The translations under genes were made by a program, and so were the position numbers. 7,889 nt of DNA. Source: Cyanobacteria bacterium M_surface_7_m2_037 (GTDB taxonomy: Bacteria; Cyanobacteriota; Cyanobacteriia; PCC-6307; Cyanobiaceae). Below the pieces are notes generated by a model. The model was not told the DNA's origin. It did not search any database and was given only the letters and a program-made list of their open reading frames with translations. The stretch spans positions 1 through 7,889 of the forward strand of contig VGPP01000075.1 of the NCBI GenBank assembly GCA_016882585.1, written 5' to 3'. Position 1 is the stretch's first letter. Each line of letters starts with the position of its first letter. This document shows, piece by piece, positions 1 to 6,432 of the stretch.

Positions 1-125
1 AGCTTTCGATGGGAATGAGCGGCGATTGGCCAGAGGCCGCAGCGGCCGGCAGCACCTGGGTGCGTATCGGCTCAGCCCTCTTCGGCCCGAAACCCTTGTC
101 ACCGCCCGCGTGGGACGCTATCTAG
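1..125 (+). CDS. yggS: YggS-family PLP homeostasis protein, C-terminal end (partial)
   Basis: This is the last 40 residues of a protein entering from the left edge; the first complete codon is at 3 and the TAG stop is at 123-125. YggS/PLPBP proteins have a PLP-binding barrel fold, have no known catalysis, and help balance cellular pyridoxal phosphate and amino acid pools. The tail begins LSMGMSGDW, the UPF0001 family signature (LSMGMSxD), followed by an Ala-rich stretch and VRIGSALFG, which matches the usual phosphate-binding end of the barrel (VRIGTAIFG in relatives). The family normally ends soon after this motif, so the C-terminus is complete. sepF starts 27 bases downstream on the same strand, the yggS-sepF order known from Gram-positives and cyanobacteria, so co-transcription is likely. 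Everything upstream of the motif lies outside the window. Confidence 0.9.
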   Translation, partial: LSMGMSGDWPEAAAAGSTWVRIGSALFGPKPLSPPAWDAI

Positions 126-152
126 GTCTAGTGCCAAGACCGAGGTTCCACG

Positions 153-707
153 GTGTCGTTGCTCTCCCGCCTGCGTGCAGTTGTCTCCGGTGACGACTAC
201 CTCGACGGCTACGACGACGAACTCGATTACGACCACGGCGATGTGCCGGAAACCAGCAGCACCACCAGCCCCGGTGCCCTGGCCCTCACCAGCGATTTCG
301 ACAGCGTTGATCCCTTTGCCGGCAGCAATGTGATCGGCATGCCGGGCATCTCCTCCTCGGCGGCGGAGGTGACCCTGATGGAGCCCCGCAGCTTCGATGA
401 GATGCCCCGCGCCATCCAGGCCCTGCGCGAGCGCAAGACCGTGATCCTCAACCTCACGATGATGGAGCCGGATCAGGCCCAGCGCGCCGTGGATTTCGTG
501 GCCGGCGGCACCTTCGCCATCGACGGCCATCAGGAGCGGGTGGGCGAGAGCATCTTCCTGTTTGCCCCCAGCTGCGTCACGGTGACCACCGCCGCCAGCG
601 AGGAGCCTTCCTCCCCCACCGTGGTGTCCCGCGAGGTGAGCCAGGAGCCGGAAGCCGCTCCCGCTCCCGCCTGGGGCCGCGAAACCTACGGCGCTAGCGT
701 CGGCTGA
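153..707 (+). CDS. sepF: Cell division protein SepF
   Basis: SepF is a membrane-associated FtsZ partner that tethers and bundles FtsZ filaments at the division ring. The 184-residue protein has the family layout. Residues 1-13 (MSLLSRLRAVVSG) can form an amphipathic membrane-targeting helix. Residues 14-72 are a flexible linker that starts very acidic (DDYLDGYDDELDYD). Residues about 73-145 are the conserved SepF core, including the PRSFDEMPRAIQALRERKTV and VAGGTFAIDGHQERVGESIF stretches. Residues 146-184 are a Pro/Glu/Ala-rich tail not needed for the core fold. The GTG at 153 is the chosen start because it gives the expected MSLL-type helix and has a GAGG Shine-Dalgarno-like sequence at 142-145, seven bases upstream. 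The gene lies between yggS and proC, with proC starting 16 bases after its stop. The identification rests on the core; the tail is family-variable. Confidence 0.93.
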   Translation: MSLLSRLRAVVSGDDYLDGYDDELDYDHGDVPETSSTTSPGALALTSDFDSVDPFAGSNVIGMPGISSSAAEVTLMEPRSFDEMPRAIQALRERKTVILNLTMMEPDQAQRAVDFVAGGTFAIDGHQERVGESIFLFAPSCVTVTTAASEEPSSPTVVSREVSQEPEAAPAPAWGRETYGASVG

Positions 708-723
708 GCGCACTCGCACCGCA

Positions 724-1539
724 TTGAGCAGCTTTTCCCCCGCCAGCTTTGGGGTGATCGGCCTGGGTCGCATGGCCCAGGCCTTGCTGTTTCCTTTGCT
801 GGAGAGCGGCCTGGTGCCGCCGGCCGGAGTGCGCGCAGCTGTGGCGTCCCAGGCCTCGGCTGATCGTCTGCGTGCTGCGCGGCCTGAGCTAGCCGTGAGC
901 ACCGACGCGGCAGACTCCTGGGGCTGTGCTGTGGCGCTGTTGGCGGTGAAGCCCCAGCAGCTGGAGGCTGTGGCGGCGGCTGCACCCGCCCCGGCGGCCG
1001 AGGAACCGCCGCTGCTGATCTCGGTGTTGGCCGGTGTCACTGTGGCGCGGCTGCAGCGGCTCTTTCCCGGTTGGCGAATCGTGCGGGCGGTGCCCAACAC
1101 CCCTTGCCTGGTGCGAGCCGGGCTCACCGGCCTGGCCTGGGGAGAGGGCGTGTCTGCCGCTCAGCAGAGCTGGGTGGAGCACCTGTTTGCGCAGGTGGGT
1201 GAGGTGCTGGAGTTGCCGGAGGTGCAGCTCGATGCCTTCCTGGCGCTCACCTCCTCGGGCCCGGCCTTTGTGGCGATGGTGACTGAGGCCATGGCCGATG
1301 GCGCCGTGGCGGCGGGTCTGCCGCGGCAGCAGGCGTTGCACCTTGCCGGCCGCACGCTGGCGGGCAGCGCCGCGCTGTTGGAACAGCAGCAGCTGCACCC
1401 CGCCCAGCTCAAAGACATGGTGAGCAGCCCCGGCGGCACCACCATCGCCGGCATCCGCGCCCTGGAGCGCGGTGGCCTGCGCTCTGCCTTGATCGAAGCG
1501 GTGGTGGCTGCTGCTGAGCGCAGCCGCCAGCTGGGCTGA
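724..1539 (+). CDS. proC: Pyrroline-5-carboxylate reductase
   Basis: ProC catalyses the last step of proline synthesis in the cytosol, reducing 1-pyrroline-5-carboxylate to proline with NAD(P)H. The 271-residue product has normal family length. Visible motifs: the Rossmann dinucleotide loop GLGRMAQAL (13-21), VKPQ (75-78), the VPNTP motif (123-127), SSGPAF (177-182) at the start of the helical dimerisation domain, and the P5CR signature near 229-251 (LKDMVSSPGGTTIAGIRALE). The start is TTG at 724. It is the only initiator placing about ten residues before the Rossmann strand, and the next in-frame candidate (GTG of GVIGLG) would cut into that strand. No strong Shine-Dalgarno is visible; with the stop of sepF 16 bases upstream, translational coupling is plausible. 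The stop TGA at 1537-1539 touches the predicted promoter of the downstream toxin-antitoxin pair. Confidence 0.96.
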   Translation: MSSFSPASFGVIGLGRMAQALLFPLLESGLVPPAGVRAAVASQASADRLRAARPELAVSTDAADSWGCAVALLAVKPQQLEAVAAAAPAPAAEEPPLLISVLAGVTVARLQRLFPGWRIVRAVPNTPCLVRAGLTGLAWGEGVSAAQQSWVEHLFAQVGEVLELPEVQLDAFLALTSSGPAFVAMVTEAMADGAVAAGLPRQQALHLAGRTLAGSAALLEQQQLHPAQLKDMVSSPGGTTIAGIRALERGGLRSALIEAVVAAAERSRQLG

Positions 1540-1566
1540 AGACAGCCTTGGTGCCAGGCGTATTAT
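1539..1566 (+). promoter_or_regulatory. Predicted sigma70-type promoter of the toxin-antitoxin operon
   Basis: AAGACA at 1539-1544 matches four of six bases of the -35 consensus. TATTAT at 1561-1566 matches five of six bases of the -10 consensus, with a 16-base spacer. Transcription would begin near 1573, giving a leader of roughly 22 bases before the antitoxin ATG. The -10 box lies inside the left arm and loop of the inverted repeat, as expected for an autoregulated operon. This is prediction by eye only. Confidence 0.4.
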
Positions 1567-1583
1567 TGCGTTAATACGCCTGG
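1554..1583. promoter_or_regulatory. Perfect 12-bp inverted repeat, likely toxin-antitoxin operator
   Basis: The arms CCAGGCGTATTA (1554-1565) and TAATACGCCTGG (1572-1583) are exact reverse complements separated by six bases. The repeat lies between the proC stop and the antitoxin start, over the predicted -10 box and transcription start. Ribbon-helix-helix antitoxins bind such palindromes as paired dimers, alone or with their toxin, to repress their own operon, so an operator is the favoured reading. In RNA the same sequence would fold into a 12-bp stem that could extend by several G-U pairs, so it might also shield or stop proC transcripts. However, no T-run follows it, so it is not a classic intrinsic terminator. 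Confidence 0.6.
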
Positions 1584-1594
1584 TGTTGGCGGCG

Positions 1595-1852
1595 ATGCGC
1601 ACCATCTCTGTTCGCCTGGATGACGCCAGTGAGGCTCGGCTGGATGGTCTCTGCCGGCAGCTCGGTCTGTCGCAGACCGATGTGGTGAAGGCTGGTCTGG
1701 AGTTGTTGCAGCATCAGCGCCAGAGCCCGGCGGCGTTGGCGGAGGCGCTCGATCTTGAGGGGTGTTTTGCCAGTGGCGATCACGCGCATGGCCGTGAGCA
1801 TGCCGATCGGATCCGTCAGAAGCTGCGCCGGCAGCACCAGGCGCAACGATGA
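1595..1852 (+). CDS. Ribbon-helix-helix (CopG-type) antitoxin
   Basis: This small 85-residue protein has the ribbon-helix-helix pattern at its N-terminus: a beta strand at residues 3-8 (TISVRL), helix A at about 10-22 (DASEARLDGLCRQ), a turn, then helix B at about 25-39 (LSQTDVVKAGLELLQ). The strand would insert into the DNA major groove. The C-terminal half (about 45-85), with GCFASGDHAHGREHADRIRQKL, resembles the toxin-binding tails of antitoxins paired with PIN toxins. Start choice: ATG at 1595 puts the strand at the very N-terminus. GTG at 1583 would add four residues but overlaps the inverted repeat. No convincing Shine-Dalgarno is present. The stop overlaps the toxin start (ATGA, 1849-1852), the usual antitoxin-first arrangement. 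Function is inferred from fold pattern and context. Confidence 0.82.
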   Translation: MRTISVRLDDASEARLDGLCRQLGLSQTDVVKAGLELLQHQRQSPAALAEALDLEGCFASGDHAHGREHADRIRQKLRRQHQAQR

Positions 1853-2283
1853 GCACTTCGGTTCTGAGTTGTCCCGTGCTTGTGGACACCGGTCCACTGG
1901 TGGCGTGGCTGGATCGCAGTGATCAGGATCACCAGCTCTGCAGCCGGTTCTTTGCCCAGGCGAGTGGTCCGTTGCTCTCCACCTGGCCCGTGCTCACCGA
2001 GGTGTGCCATCTCGTGCCTGCTGATGTGGCGCCCCGCTTCCTGGAGTGGGTTCAGATCGGTGGATTGCAGCTGGCAGAGCTGCCCGCAGCCGCCCTGCTG
2101 AGCATCGGCCCTTGGATGCGCCAATACGGCGATCTGCCGATGGATCTGGCGGATGCCTCACTGCTCTGGCTGGCGCAGCAGAGCGGGATTCGGCACATCG
2201 CCACGCTCGATCGCCGCGATTTCGGTGTTTACCGACTGCCTGGCGGTGGGATCCTCAACAACGTGCTCGACGACGCCTGCTGA
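1849..2283 (+). CDS. PIN-domain ribonuclease toxin (VapC-like)
   Basis: The 144-residue protein matches a single PIN domain, a metal-dependent ribonuclease fold used by type II toxins to cleave tRNA, rRNA or mRNA. Acidic residues in the expected places: D13 in LVDTGPLVA, E51 in the helix LTEVCHL, D99 and D102 in PMDLADASLLWLA, and D121 with D124 in TLDRRDFGVYRL. The quartet therefore looks intact, suggesting an active enzyme. Length is typical. The ATG at 1849 overlaps the antitoxin stop, indicating coupled translation from one mRNA. The stop at 2281-2283 is four bases from the stop of plsY on the opposite strand, so the two operons converge without room for a terminator between them. The RNA target cannot be read from sequence. 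Confidence 0.87.
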   Translation: MSTSVLSCPVLVDTGPLVAWLDRSDQDHQLCSRFFAQASGPLLSTWPVLTEVCHLVPADVAPRFLEWVQIGGLQLAELPAAALLSIGPWMRQYGDLPMDLADASLLWLAQQSGIRHIATLDRRDFGVYRLPGGGILNNVLDDAC

Positions 2284-2287
2284 TCCT

Positions 2288-2935
2288 TCAGGCTTTCTTC
2301 TGGCCGATGCGCGGCTCGGTTCCCGCCAGCAGGCGCTCAATGTTGCTGCGGTGCCGCCAGAGCACCAGCACCATCGCCACCAAGGCGAGGGCCAGGTAGG
2401 CCGGCCGCAGGCCGGTGCCACTGCTGGCGAAGGAGCCGAGCATCAGCAGCGGCAGGCTGAGGGCGGCGATCACGCTGGAGAGCGACACGATCCGCGAGAG
2501 CGAGATCACGGCCATGAACACGCCGAAGCAGGCCAGGCCCACCGGCCAGGTGAGGCCCAGCAGCATGCCCAGGCCCGTGGCCACCGCCTTGCCACCGCGC
2601 CAGCCCAGCCACACGGGCCAGATGTGGCCGGCCAGCGCTGCCAGGCCCGTGGCCACCACCCACCAGTCGCTCTCGGCGGTGATGCCGAGCGGCTGCAGCA
2701 GCGCCTTGGCCAGCAGCACCGCTGCGGTGCCCTTGAGCACATCCACCAGAAACACCACCAGTGCGGGCGCTTTGCCGAACTGGCGCAGCACGTTGGTGGC
2801 GCCGGTGGAGCCAGAACCCAGGCTGCGAATGTCCACACCCTTGAGCCAGCGGCCCGCCAGGTAACCGCTGGGGATCGAACCCAGCAGGTAGCCCGCCAGC
2901 AGGCAGAACAGGGGCGTTTGCAGCAGTGATGTCAC
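2288..2935 (-). CDS. plsY: Acyl-phosphate:glycerol-3-phosphate acyltransferase PlsY
   Basis: PlsY is an inner-membrane enzyme that moves an acyl group from acyl-phosphate to the sn-1 position of glycerol-3-phosphate, making lysophosphatidate, the first step of membrane lipid assembly. The 215-residue product has the typical length and several hydrophobic segments. All three conserved cytoplasmic motifs are present: SLGSGSTGATNVLR (38-51), GHIWPVWLGWRGGKAVAT (103-120) and RHRSNIERLLAGTEPRIG (194-211). GSIPSGYLAGRW (19-30) is also characteristic. The start is GTG at 2935-2933, overlapping the TGA of the DUF3086 gene by four bases (GTGA). No Shine-Dalgarno is evident, so translation probably depends on re-initiation after the upstream gene. 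It is the last gene of the minus-strand operon. Confidence 0.96.
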   Translation of the reverse strand: MTSLLQTPLFCLLAGYLLGSIPSGYLAGRWLKGVDIRSLGSGSTGATNVLRQFGKAPALVVFLVDVLKGTAAVLLAKALLQPLGITAESDWWVVATGLAALAGHIWPVWLGWRGGKAVATGLGMLLGLTWPVGLACFGVFMAVISLSRIVSLSSVIAALSLPLLMLGSFASSGTGLRPAYLALALVAMVLVLWRHRSNIERLLAGTEPRIGQKKA

Positions 2936-3843
2936 AGCAGGTCGTCGTCGAGGGCGAGTTCGGTGGGGCTGCCGGCAAAGGCCAGCCAGATGGGGAATTG
3001 AAGGATCGGCACCTCCACAGCTGCTTCCGCCGCATCCACCACGATGAAGGGCAGCTCGCCGCGCTCCTCCAGGCGATCGGCGCGCTCGATCAGGGCATCC
3101 GGACGCTCGAACAGCACGATGCCGCTCTGGGGGCCGAAATCTTCACGGGCCAAACCCAGGCAATCCTGCAGGCCGCGGCGCCACTCGCCCAGCCGTTCGG
3201 GGGTTCCGGCAAGCACGAGCGTTTGAAAGCGTTCGCCGTAGAGATCGCCGAGGATTGAGACGGCCGCTGCGGTGATCAGGGCATTGCGGTTGCGGCTGCC
3301 GCTGCTGGGCTGGGCGCCGCGTCCGCCTTGGTTGAGGAACCAGTCGTCGAGCACGGCGGCGCCGGAGGCTTCCAGGCTGCGGCGGAGTTTCCAGGGGTCG
3401 GCATAGAAATCCGGTTGGCCCTGGAAGCTCTGCAGCCGCTCGCGAATCAGCGCTTCATCGGCGCTGAACAGGCCTGCAGCTGCCGGCGGCGGGCTGGCGG
3501 TGCCAGGGCCGTTGCTGGCGGGCTGCGCCGCCGCCGCTTGATCCAGCGGCGAGGGTTGCACCACCAGCGGCTGCACCACCAGCTCCATCTGCTCGGCCGC
3601 CACCGCCAGCTCCTGCAGGGCTCCCACCAGGTAATCCTGGAAGCCCTTCACCCGCCGGGCGATCGAATCCGACTGGCCGGCGAAGCTGCTGTTGATCTCC
3701 TGCTGCAGTTGATCCCGTCGGGCACTCAGCGCGTTGATCTCGCTCTCGAGCGCTTCCCGTTGCTGCTTAAGCTCGCGCAACGCCAGCTCCTGCCACGGGG
3801 CAGCTGCGCTGTCGGGTGCGGGTGTCTGGACGTCGTCGCTCAT
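2932..3843 (-). CDS. DUF3086 family protein, function unknown
   Basis: The 303-residue soluble protein matches what I recognise as the cyanobacterial DUF3086 family; no biochemical role is known to me. Residues about 17-55 (ELALRELKQQREALESEINA onward) form a clear coiled-coil stretch. Residues 60-95 include the conserved-looking RRVKGFQDYLVGALQELA. Residues about 96-125 are a low-complexity Pro/Ala/Gln linker. From about 126 to the end is a globular domain with FYADPWKLRRSLE, SRNRNALITAAAVSILGDLYG, FQTLVLAGTPERLGEWRRGL and IVLFERPDALIERADRLEER. The C-terminus is acidic (LALDDDLL). No signal peptide or membrane segment is seen. The ATG at 3843 overlaps the DUF3119 stop by four bases, and its own stop overlaps plsY likewise. 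That embedding in a lipid operon suggests, but does not prove, a role in lipid metabolism or envelope biogenesis. Confidence 0.88.
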   Translation of the reverse strand: MSDDVQTPAPDSAAAPWQELALRELKQQREALESEINALSARRDQLQQEINSSFAGQSDSIARRVKGFQDYLVGALQELAVAAEQMELVVQPLVVQPSPLDQAAAAQPASNGPGTASPPPAAAGLFSADEALIRERLQSFQGQPDFYADPWKLRRSLEASGAAVLDDWFLNQGGRGAQPSSGSRNRNALITAAAVSILGDLYGERFQTLVLAGTPERLGEWRRGLQDCLGLAREDFGPQSGIVLFERPDALIERADRLEERGELPFIVVDAAEAAVEVPILQFPIWLAFAGSPTELALDDDLL

Positions 3844-4232
3844 GGCTGGGCGCTCACGTGGAGGTTGAGCTGCTCGCGCAGGGTGTTGGGATCAAACAGC
3901 ACCGGCAGAAAGTGGATGCTGCGCTGTTCACGGAAATAAAACAGCACAGGGATGGCAGGCCAGAACAGCGTCCAGCTCAGCCATTCGCTGTAGGGGAAGC
4001 GGCGCAGCACCGTGCTGCCGCGCCATACCAGCAGGGCATCAGCGCTGAACTGCAGCCGCAGGATCTGGCTCTGGATCAGCAGAAACAGCCCGAACAGGCT
4101 CACCACCAGCGACAGCCAGGGATTGAGCAGCAGCGAGGCCAGCCCCAGGGCCACCACCGCCAGGGGCAACCAGGGGCTCGGCGCCAGGATCACGCCCTGG
4201 CTGGGGTTGGGCAGAGGTGCTTCAGCGGTCAT
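3840..4232 (-). CDS. DUF3119 family membrane protein, function unknown
   Basis: This is a 130-residue small membrane protein resembling the cyanobacterial DUF3119 family. Residues about 20-36 and 39-55 are two closely spaced hydrophobic helices forming a hairpin. The remainder (about 57-125: LRLQFSADALLVWRGSTVLR, then FPYSEWLSWTLFWPAIPVLFYF and FDPNTLREQL) looks like a small beta-rich, PH-like domain of the kind found in bacterial membrane-anchored PH proteins; that comparison is my inference. An open frame continues far upstream in the same phase, but the real start is ATG at 4232. It overlaps the mlaE stop by four bases (ATGA), and the upstream extension is only antisense-frame-like sequence under mlaE. 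The stop likewise overlaps the DUF3086 start. Its position directly after a lipid-transporter permease hints at an accessory role. Confidence 0.85.
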   Translation of the reverse strand: MTAEAPLPNPSQGVILAPSPWLPLAVVALGLASLLLNPWLSLVVSLFGLFLLIQSQILRLQFSADALLVWRGSTVLRRFPYSEWLSWTLFWPAIPVLFYFREQRSIHFLPVLFDPNTLREQLNLHVSAQP

Positions 4233-5011
4233 TGGCCGAACAGCAGTTGGGTGAGCACCACATCCATCAGCGACACGGTGACCAGGATCATCACAACCGC
4301 CCCGGTGGTGCTGGTGCCCACTTCCTTGGGGCCGCCGCGGGTGGTGAGGCCCCAGCCGCAGGAGATCACGGCGATCTGCAGGCCGAACACCACCGCCTTG
4401 AGCAGCATCGAGGGCAGATCCGAGGGCTCCATCCAGGTGCGCACGGAGTTCCAGAACACCGATGGCGGGATCTGATACAGCAGCGTGCTGCTCACCTGGC
4501 CCGACCACATCGCCACGGCGAAAAAGGCCAGGCATTGCACCGGGGTCATGATCAGCATCGCCAGCACCCGCGGCACCACCAGGTACTGCACCGGATCGGT
4601 GCGCAGCATGGTGATCGCATCGATCTGCTCCGTCACCTTCATGGTGCCGAGCTGGGCGGCATAGGCCGTGGCCACCTTGCCCGTCACCAGCGTGGCGGTG
4701 AGGATCGGCGCAATCTCACGGGCCAGGCCCAGGGCGAGGATGCCGCCCACTGTGGAGCCAGCGCCCTGTTTCACCAGTTCGGAGGCGGCCTGGATGTTGA
4801 ACACGGTGCCTGCCGCCAGGCCGGTGATGATCACGATCAGGAAGCTGCCGGGGCCCGCTTCCATCAGCTCCACCATCAGATCGTTGATCCCCACCTGGCC
4901 TTTGGCCAGAGCGGCCATCGCCTGACCGCCGATCAGGCAGCTTTCGCCCAGGCGTGTGAGCCAGCGCGGGCGTAGCCAGCTGGGAGTACGGCGGCGGGTC
5001 ATCGAGGGCAT
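4229..5011 (-). CDS. MlaE-family lipid ABC transporter permease
   Basis: MlaE/TGD1-type permeases form the membrane core of MCE-linked ABC importers or exporters that move phospholipids between envelope membranes; chloroplast TGD1 is the plant relative of the cyanobacterial proteins. The 260-residue product has the usual length, an N-terminal amphipathic region, then membrane segments from about residue 55 (SFLIVIITGLAAGTVFNIQA). The family signature spans about 98-131: REIAPILTATLVTGKVATAY followed by AAQLGTMKVTEQIDA, including the conserved G-MKVTEQIDA element. The start is taken as ATG at 5011; an in-frame ATG at 5002 (M4) is an alternative and neither has a strong Shine-Dalgarno. No ATPase (MlaF) or MCE (MlaD) partner is in the window, as is common in cyanobacteria where these are scattered. 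The transporter gene ends only eight bases upstream. Confidence 0.93.
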   Translation of the reverse strand: MPSMTRRRTPSWLRPRWLTRLGESCLIGGQAMAALAKGQVGINDLMVELMEAGPGSFLIVIITGLAAGTVFNIQAASELVKQGAGSTVGGILALGLAREIAPILTATLVTGKVATAYAAQLGTMKVTEQIDAITMLRTDPVQYLVVPRVLAMLIMTPVQCLAFFAVAMWSGQVSSTLLYQIPPSVFWNSVRTWMEPSDLPSMLLKAVVFGLQIAVISCGWGLTTRGGPKEVGTSTTGAVVMILVTVSLMDVVLTQLLFGQ

Positions 5012-5019
5012 GGGTGGGT

Positions 5020-6432
5020 TCAGCCGGCGCTGGGGTGGTGCTGCAGGTGCAGACCCTTCTCAGGCCAGCGGCGCATCACCACCAGGCCCAGAACCACCAG
5101 AACTGCAGGAATGATGCCCATGCACAGCCGGATCGCCACCAGGGCGCTATCGGGCTGCAGCATGCCGCGCGACGCCACATAGCCGCTGAGGCTCATCAGG
5201 TTGCCGAAGAAGAAGAGGGCAAAGCTGATGCAGATCTTCTGGGTGAACACCATCCAGGCGCTGTATTGGCCCGCCGGTTTTTCCGGGTCGGCATCGATGG
5301 CATCGGGCAGCAGGGCCCAGGGGATCAGATAGGCGGTGGAGGCGCCAAGGCCCACCAGCAGAATCGCGCCGATCAGCAGGGCCAGCCGCAGACCATTGCC
5401 TGCCGACCCCAGCGGGCTGATCGCTGCATCGAGCGGCGCCAGCAGCATGGCCGCCAGACATCCGGTGATCCACAGGCCGCTGCCCCATTGGAGAGCGCGG
5501 ATGCGGCCCTGGCGGTGCGACACCGAGGTCCACAGCTGCAGGCCCACCAGCGTGCTGATCTGGAACGGCAGCAGGATCCAGTTGCTCCAGCCCTCCGGCA
5601 CCCGCATCACCACGGGCAGGAAGATCAGCGCGGCCGTTTGCATGATCTGCAGCGCACACCAGAGCAGCAGGTAGAGGCCGAGCACCTTCACGAAGCGGCC
5701 ATTGCTGCGCACCCGTTTGATCAGCCGCCGCGTGGTGCCGCGTTCAGCCAGCGGCTTCTGGCAATTGCGGGCTGATGGCGCCACACCCCAGGCGCACAGC
5801 AGCGTGCACACGGCGATGATCAGGCCGGAGAGCACCCCCACTTTCCAGTAGCTCAGGGGGTTCTGGTGATCGCGCAGCAGCAGGCCCCCCAGCACGATGC
5901 CAACAAGCCCTGCCGTGATCGAGCCGGTGAAGCGCGCCATGTTCAGCCGCGTGCGCAACGACACATCGGTGGTGAGTTCCGCCGCCAGGGCCGCGTAGGG
6001 CAGGTTCACGCACGTGTAGAGGCTGTTGGCCAACACCGAGATGGCCACGAACACCCAGAAGCGCACCCACTCGCTGCCGGGCGGCAGCCACCACATCAGG
6101 GCCATCGCCACCCCGAGCGGCAGGGCGCTGCCCACGATCCAGGGCAGGCGCGGCCCCCAGCGGCCGGTGGTTTTATCACTCAGCCAGCCCACCACCGGAT
6201 CGTTCACCGCATCCCAGAGGCGGGCCAGCATCAGCACCAGGCCGGCCATCCAGGCGGGCAGGCCCGCGGCAGCCGTATAGAAGATGAACAGGTAGAAGCC
6301 GATCAGGGAGGCCGCCATGCCGGTGCCGGCGTCGCCCAGGCCGTAGGCCACCAGCAGCCGCAACCGCGCCAGGCCCCGCAGTCTTGCCGCATCAAAGGGA
6401 GCGGCTGGGGCGGCTGGAGACGCAGCGGACAA
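5020..6432 (-). CDS. GPH/MelB-like major facilitator family sugar symporter
   Basis: The 470-residue integral membrane protein has about twelve hydrophobic segments and the hallmarks of the glycoside-pentoside-hexuronide cation symporter family. YGLGDAGTGMAASLIGFYLF (30-49) starts helix I. LARLWDAVNDPVVGWLSD (69-86) carries D74 and D78 at the positions of the MelB cation-site aspartates. DKTTGRWGPRLPWIVGS (86-102) is the helix II-III loop signature. PDAIDADPEKPAGQYSAW (376-393) is a second family element. It probably moves a sugar or glycoside with Na+ or H+, but the substrate is unknown. The start is taken as TTG at 6432-6430, the longest open choice; an in-frame TTG at residue 25 would remove an Ala/Pro-rich lead. 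The gene heads the lipid operon with only eight bases to mlaE. A weak -10-like CATTAT lies on this strand at 6461-6456. Confidence 0.88.
   Translation of the reverse strand: MSAASPAAPAAPFDAARLRGLARLRLLVAYGLGDAGTGMAASLIGFYLFIFYTAAAGLPAWMAGLVLMLARLWDAVNDPVVGWLSDKTTGRWGPRLPWIVGSALPLGVAMALMWWLPPGSEWVRFWVFVAISVLANSLYTCVNLPYAALAAELTTDVSLRTRLNMARFTGSITAGLVGIVLGGLLLRDHQNPLSYWKVGVLSGLIIAVCTLLCAWGVAPSARNCQKPLAERGTTRRLIKRVRSNGRFVKVLGLYLLLWCALQIMQTAALIFLPVVMRVPEGWSNWILLPFQISTLVGLQLWTSVSHRQGRIRALQWGSGLWITGCLAAMLLAPLDAAISPLGSAGNGLRLALLIGAILLVGLGASTAYLIPWALLPDAIDADPEKPAGQYSAWMVFTQKICISFALFFFGNLMSLSGYVASRGMLQPDSALVAIRLCMGIIPAVLVVLGLVVMRRWPEKGLHLQHHPSAG

Noticed and set aside
99..1127. Long open frame on the minus strand across sepF and proC (342 codons)
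   Set aside because: It lies antisense to two well-identified genes. Its composition is low-complexity Ala/Gly/His/Arg, typical of GC-rich shadow frames, with no family resemblance.
1554..1583. Inverted repeat as a plain intrinsic terminator for proC
   Set aside because: The stem is good but no T-run follows (next bases TGTTGGC), and it overlaps a promoter-like sequence, so operator is the better reading.
2153..2929. Long plus-strand frame over the toxin end and plsY (258 codons)
   Set aside because: It is rich in His, Gln and Ala and has no recognisable domain. It is the mirror of plsY, whose three motifs are complete on the other strand.
4233..4535. Upstream extension of the DUF3119 reading frame to 231 residues
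   Set aside because: The added 101 residues overlap mlaE in another frame and look like shadow sequence; the ATG at 4232 in an ATGA overlap fits the operon pattern.
4217..5775. Large plus-strand frames opposite mlaE and the transporter
   Set aside because: These are His/Gln/Arg-rich translations, the signature of reading GC-rich membrane-protein genes backwards; the minus-strand proteins are clearly real.
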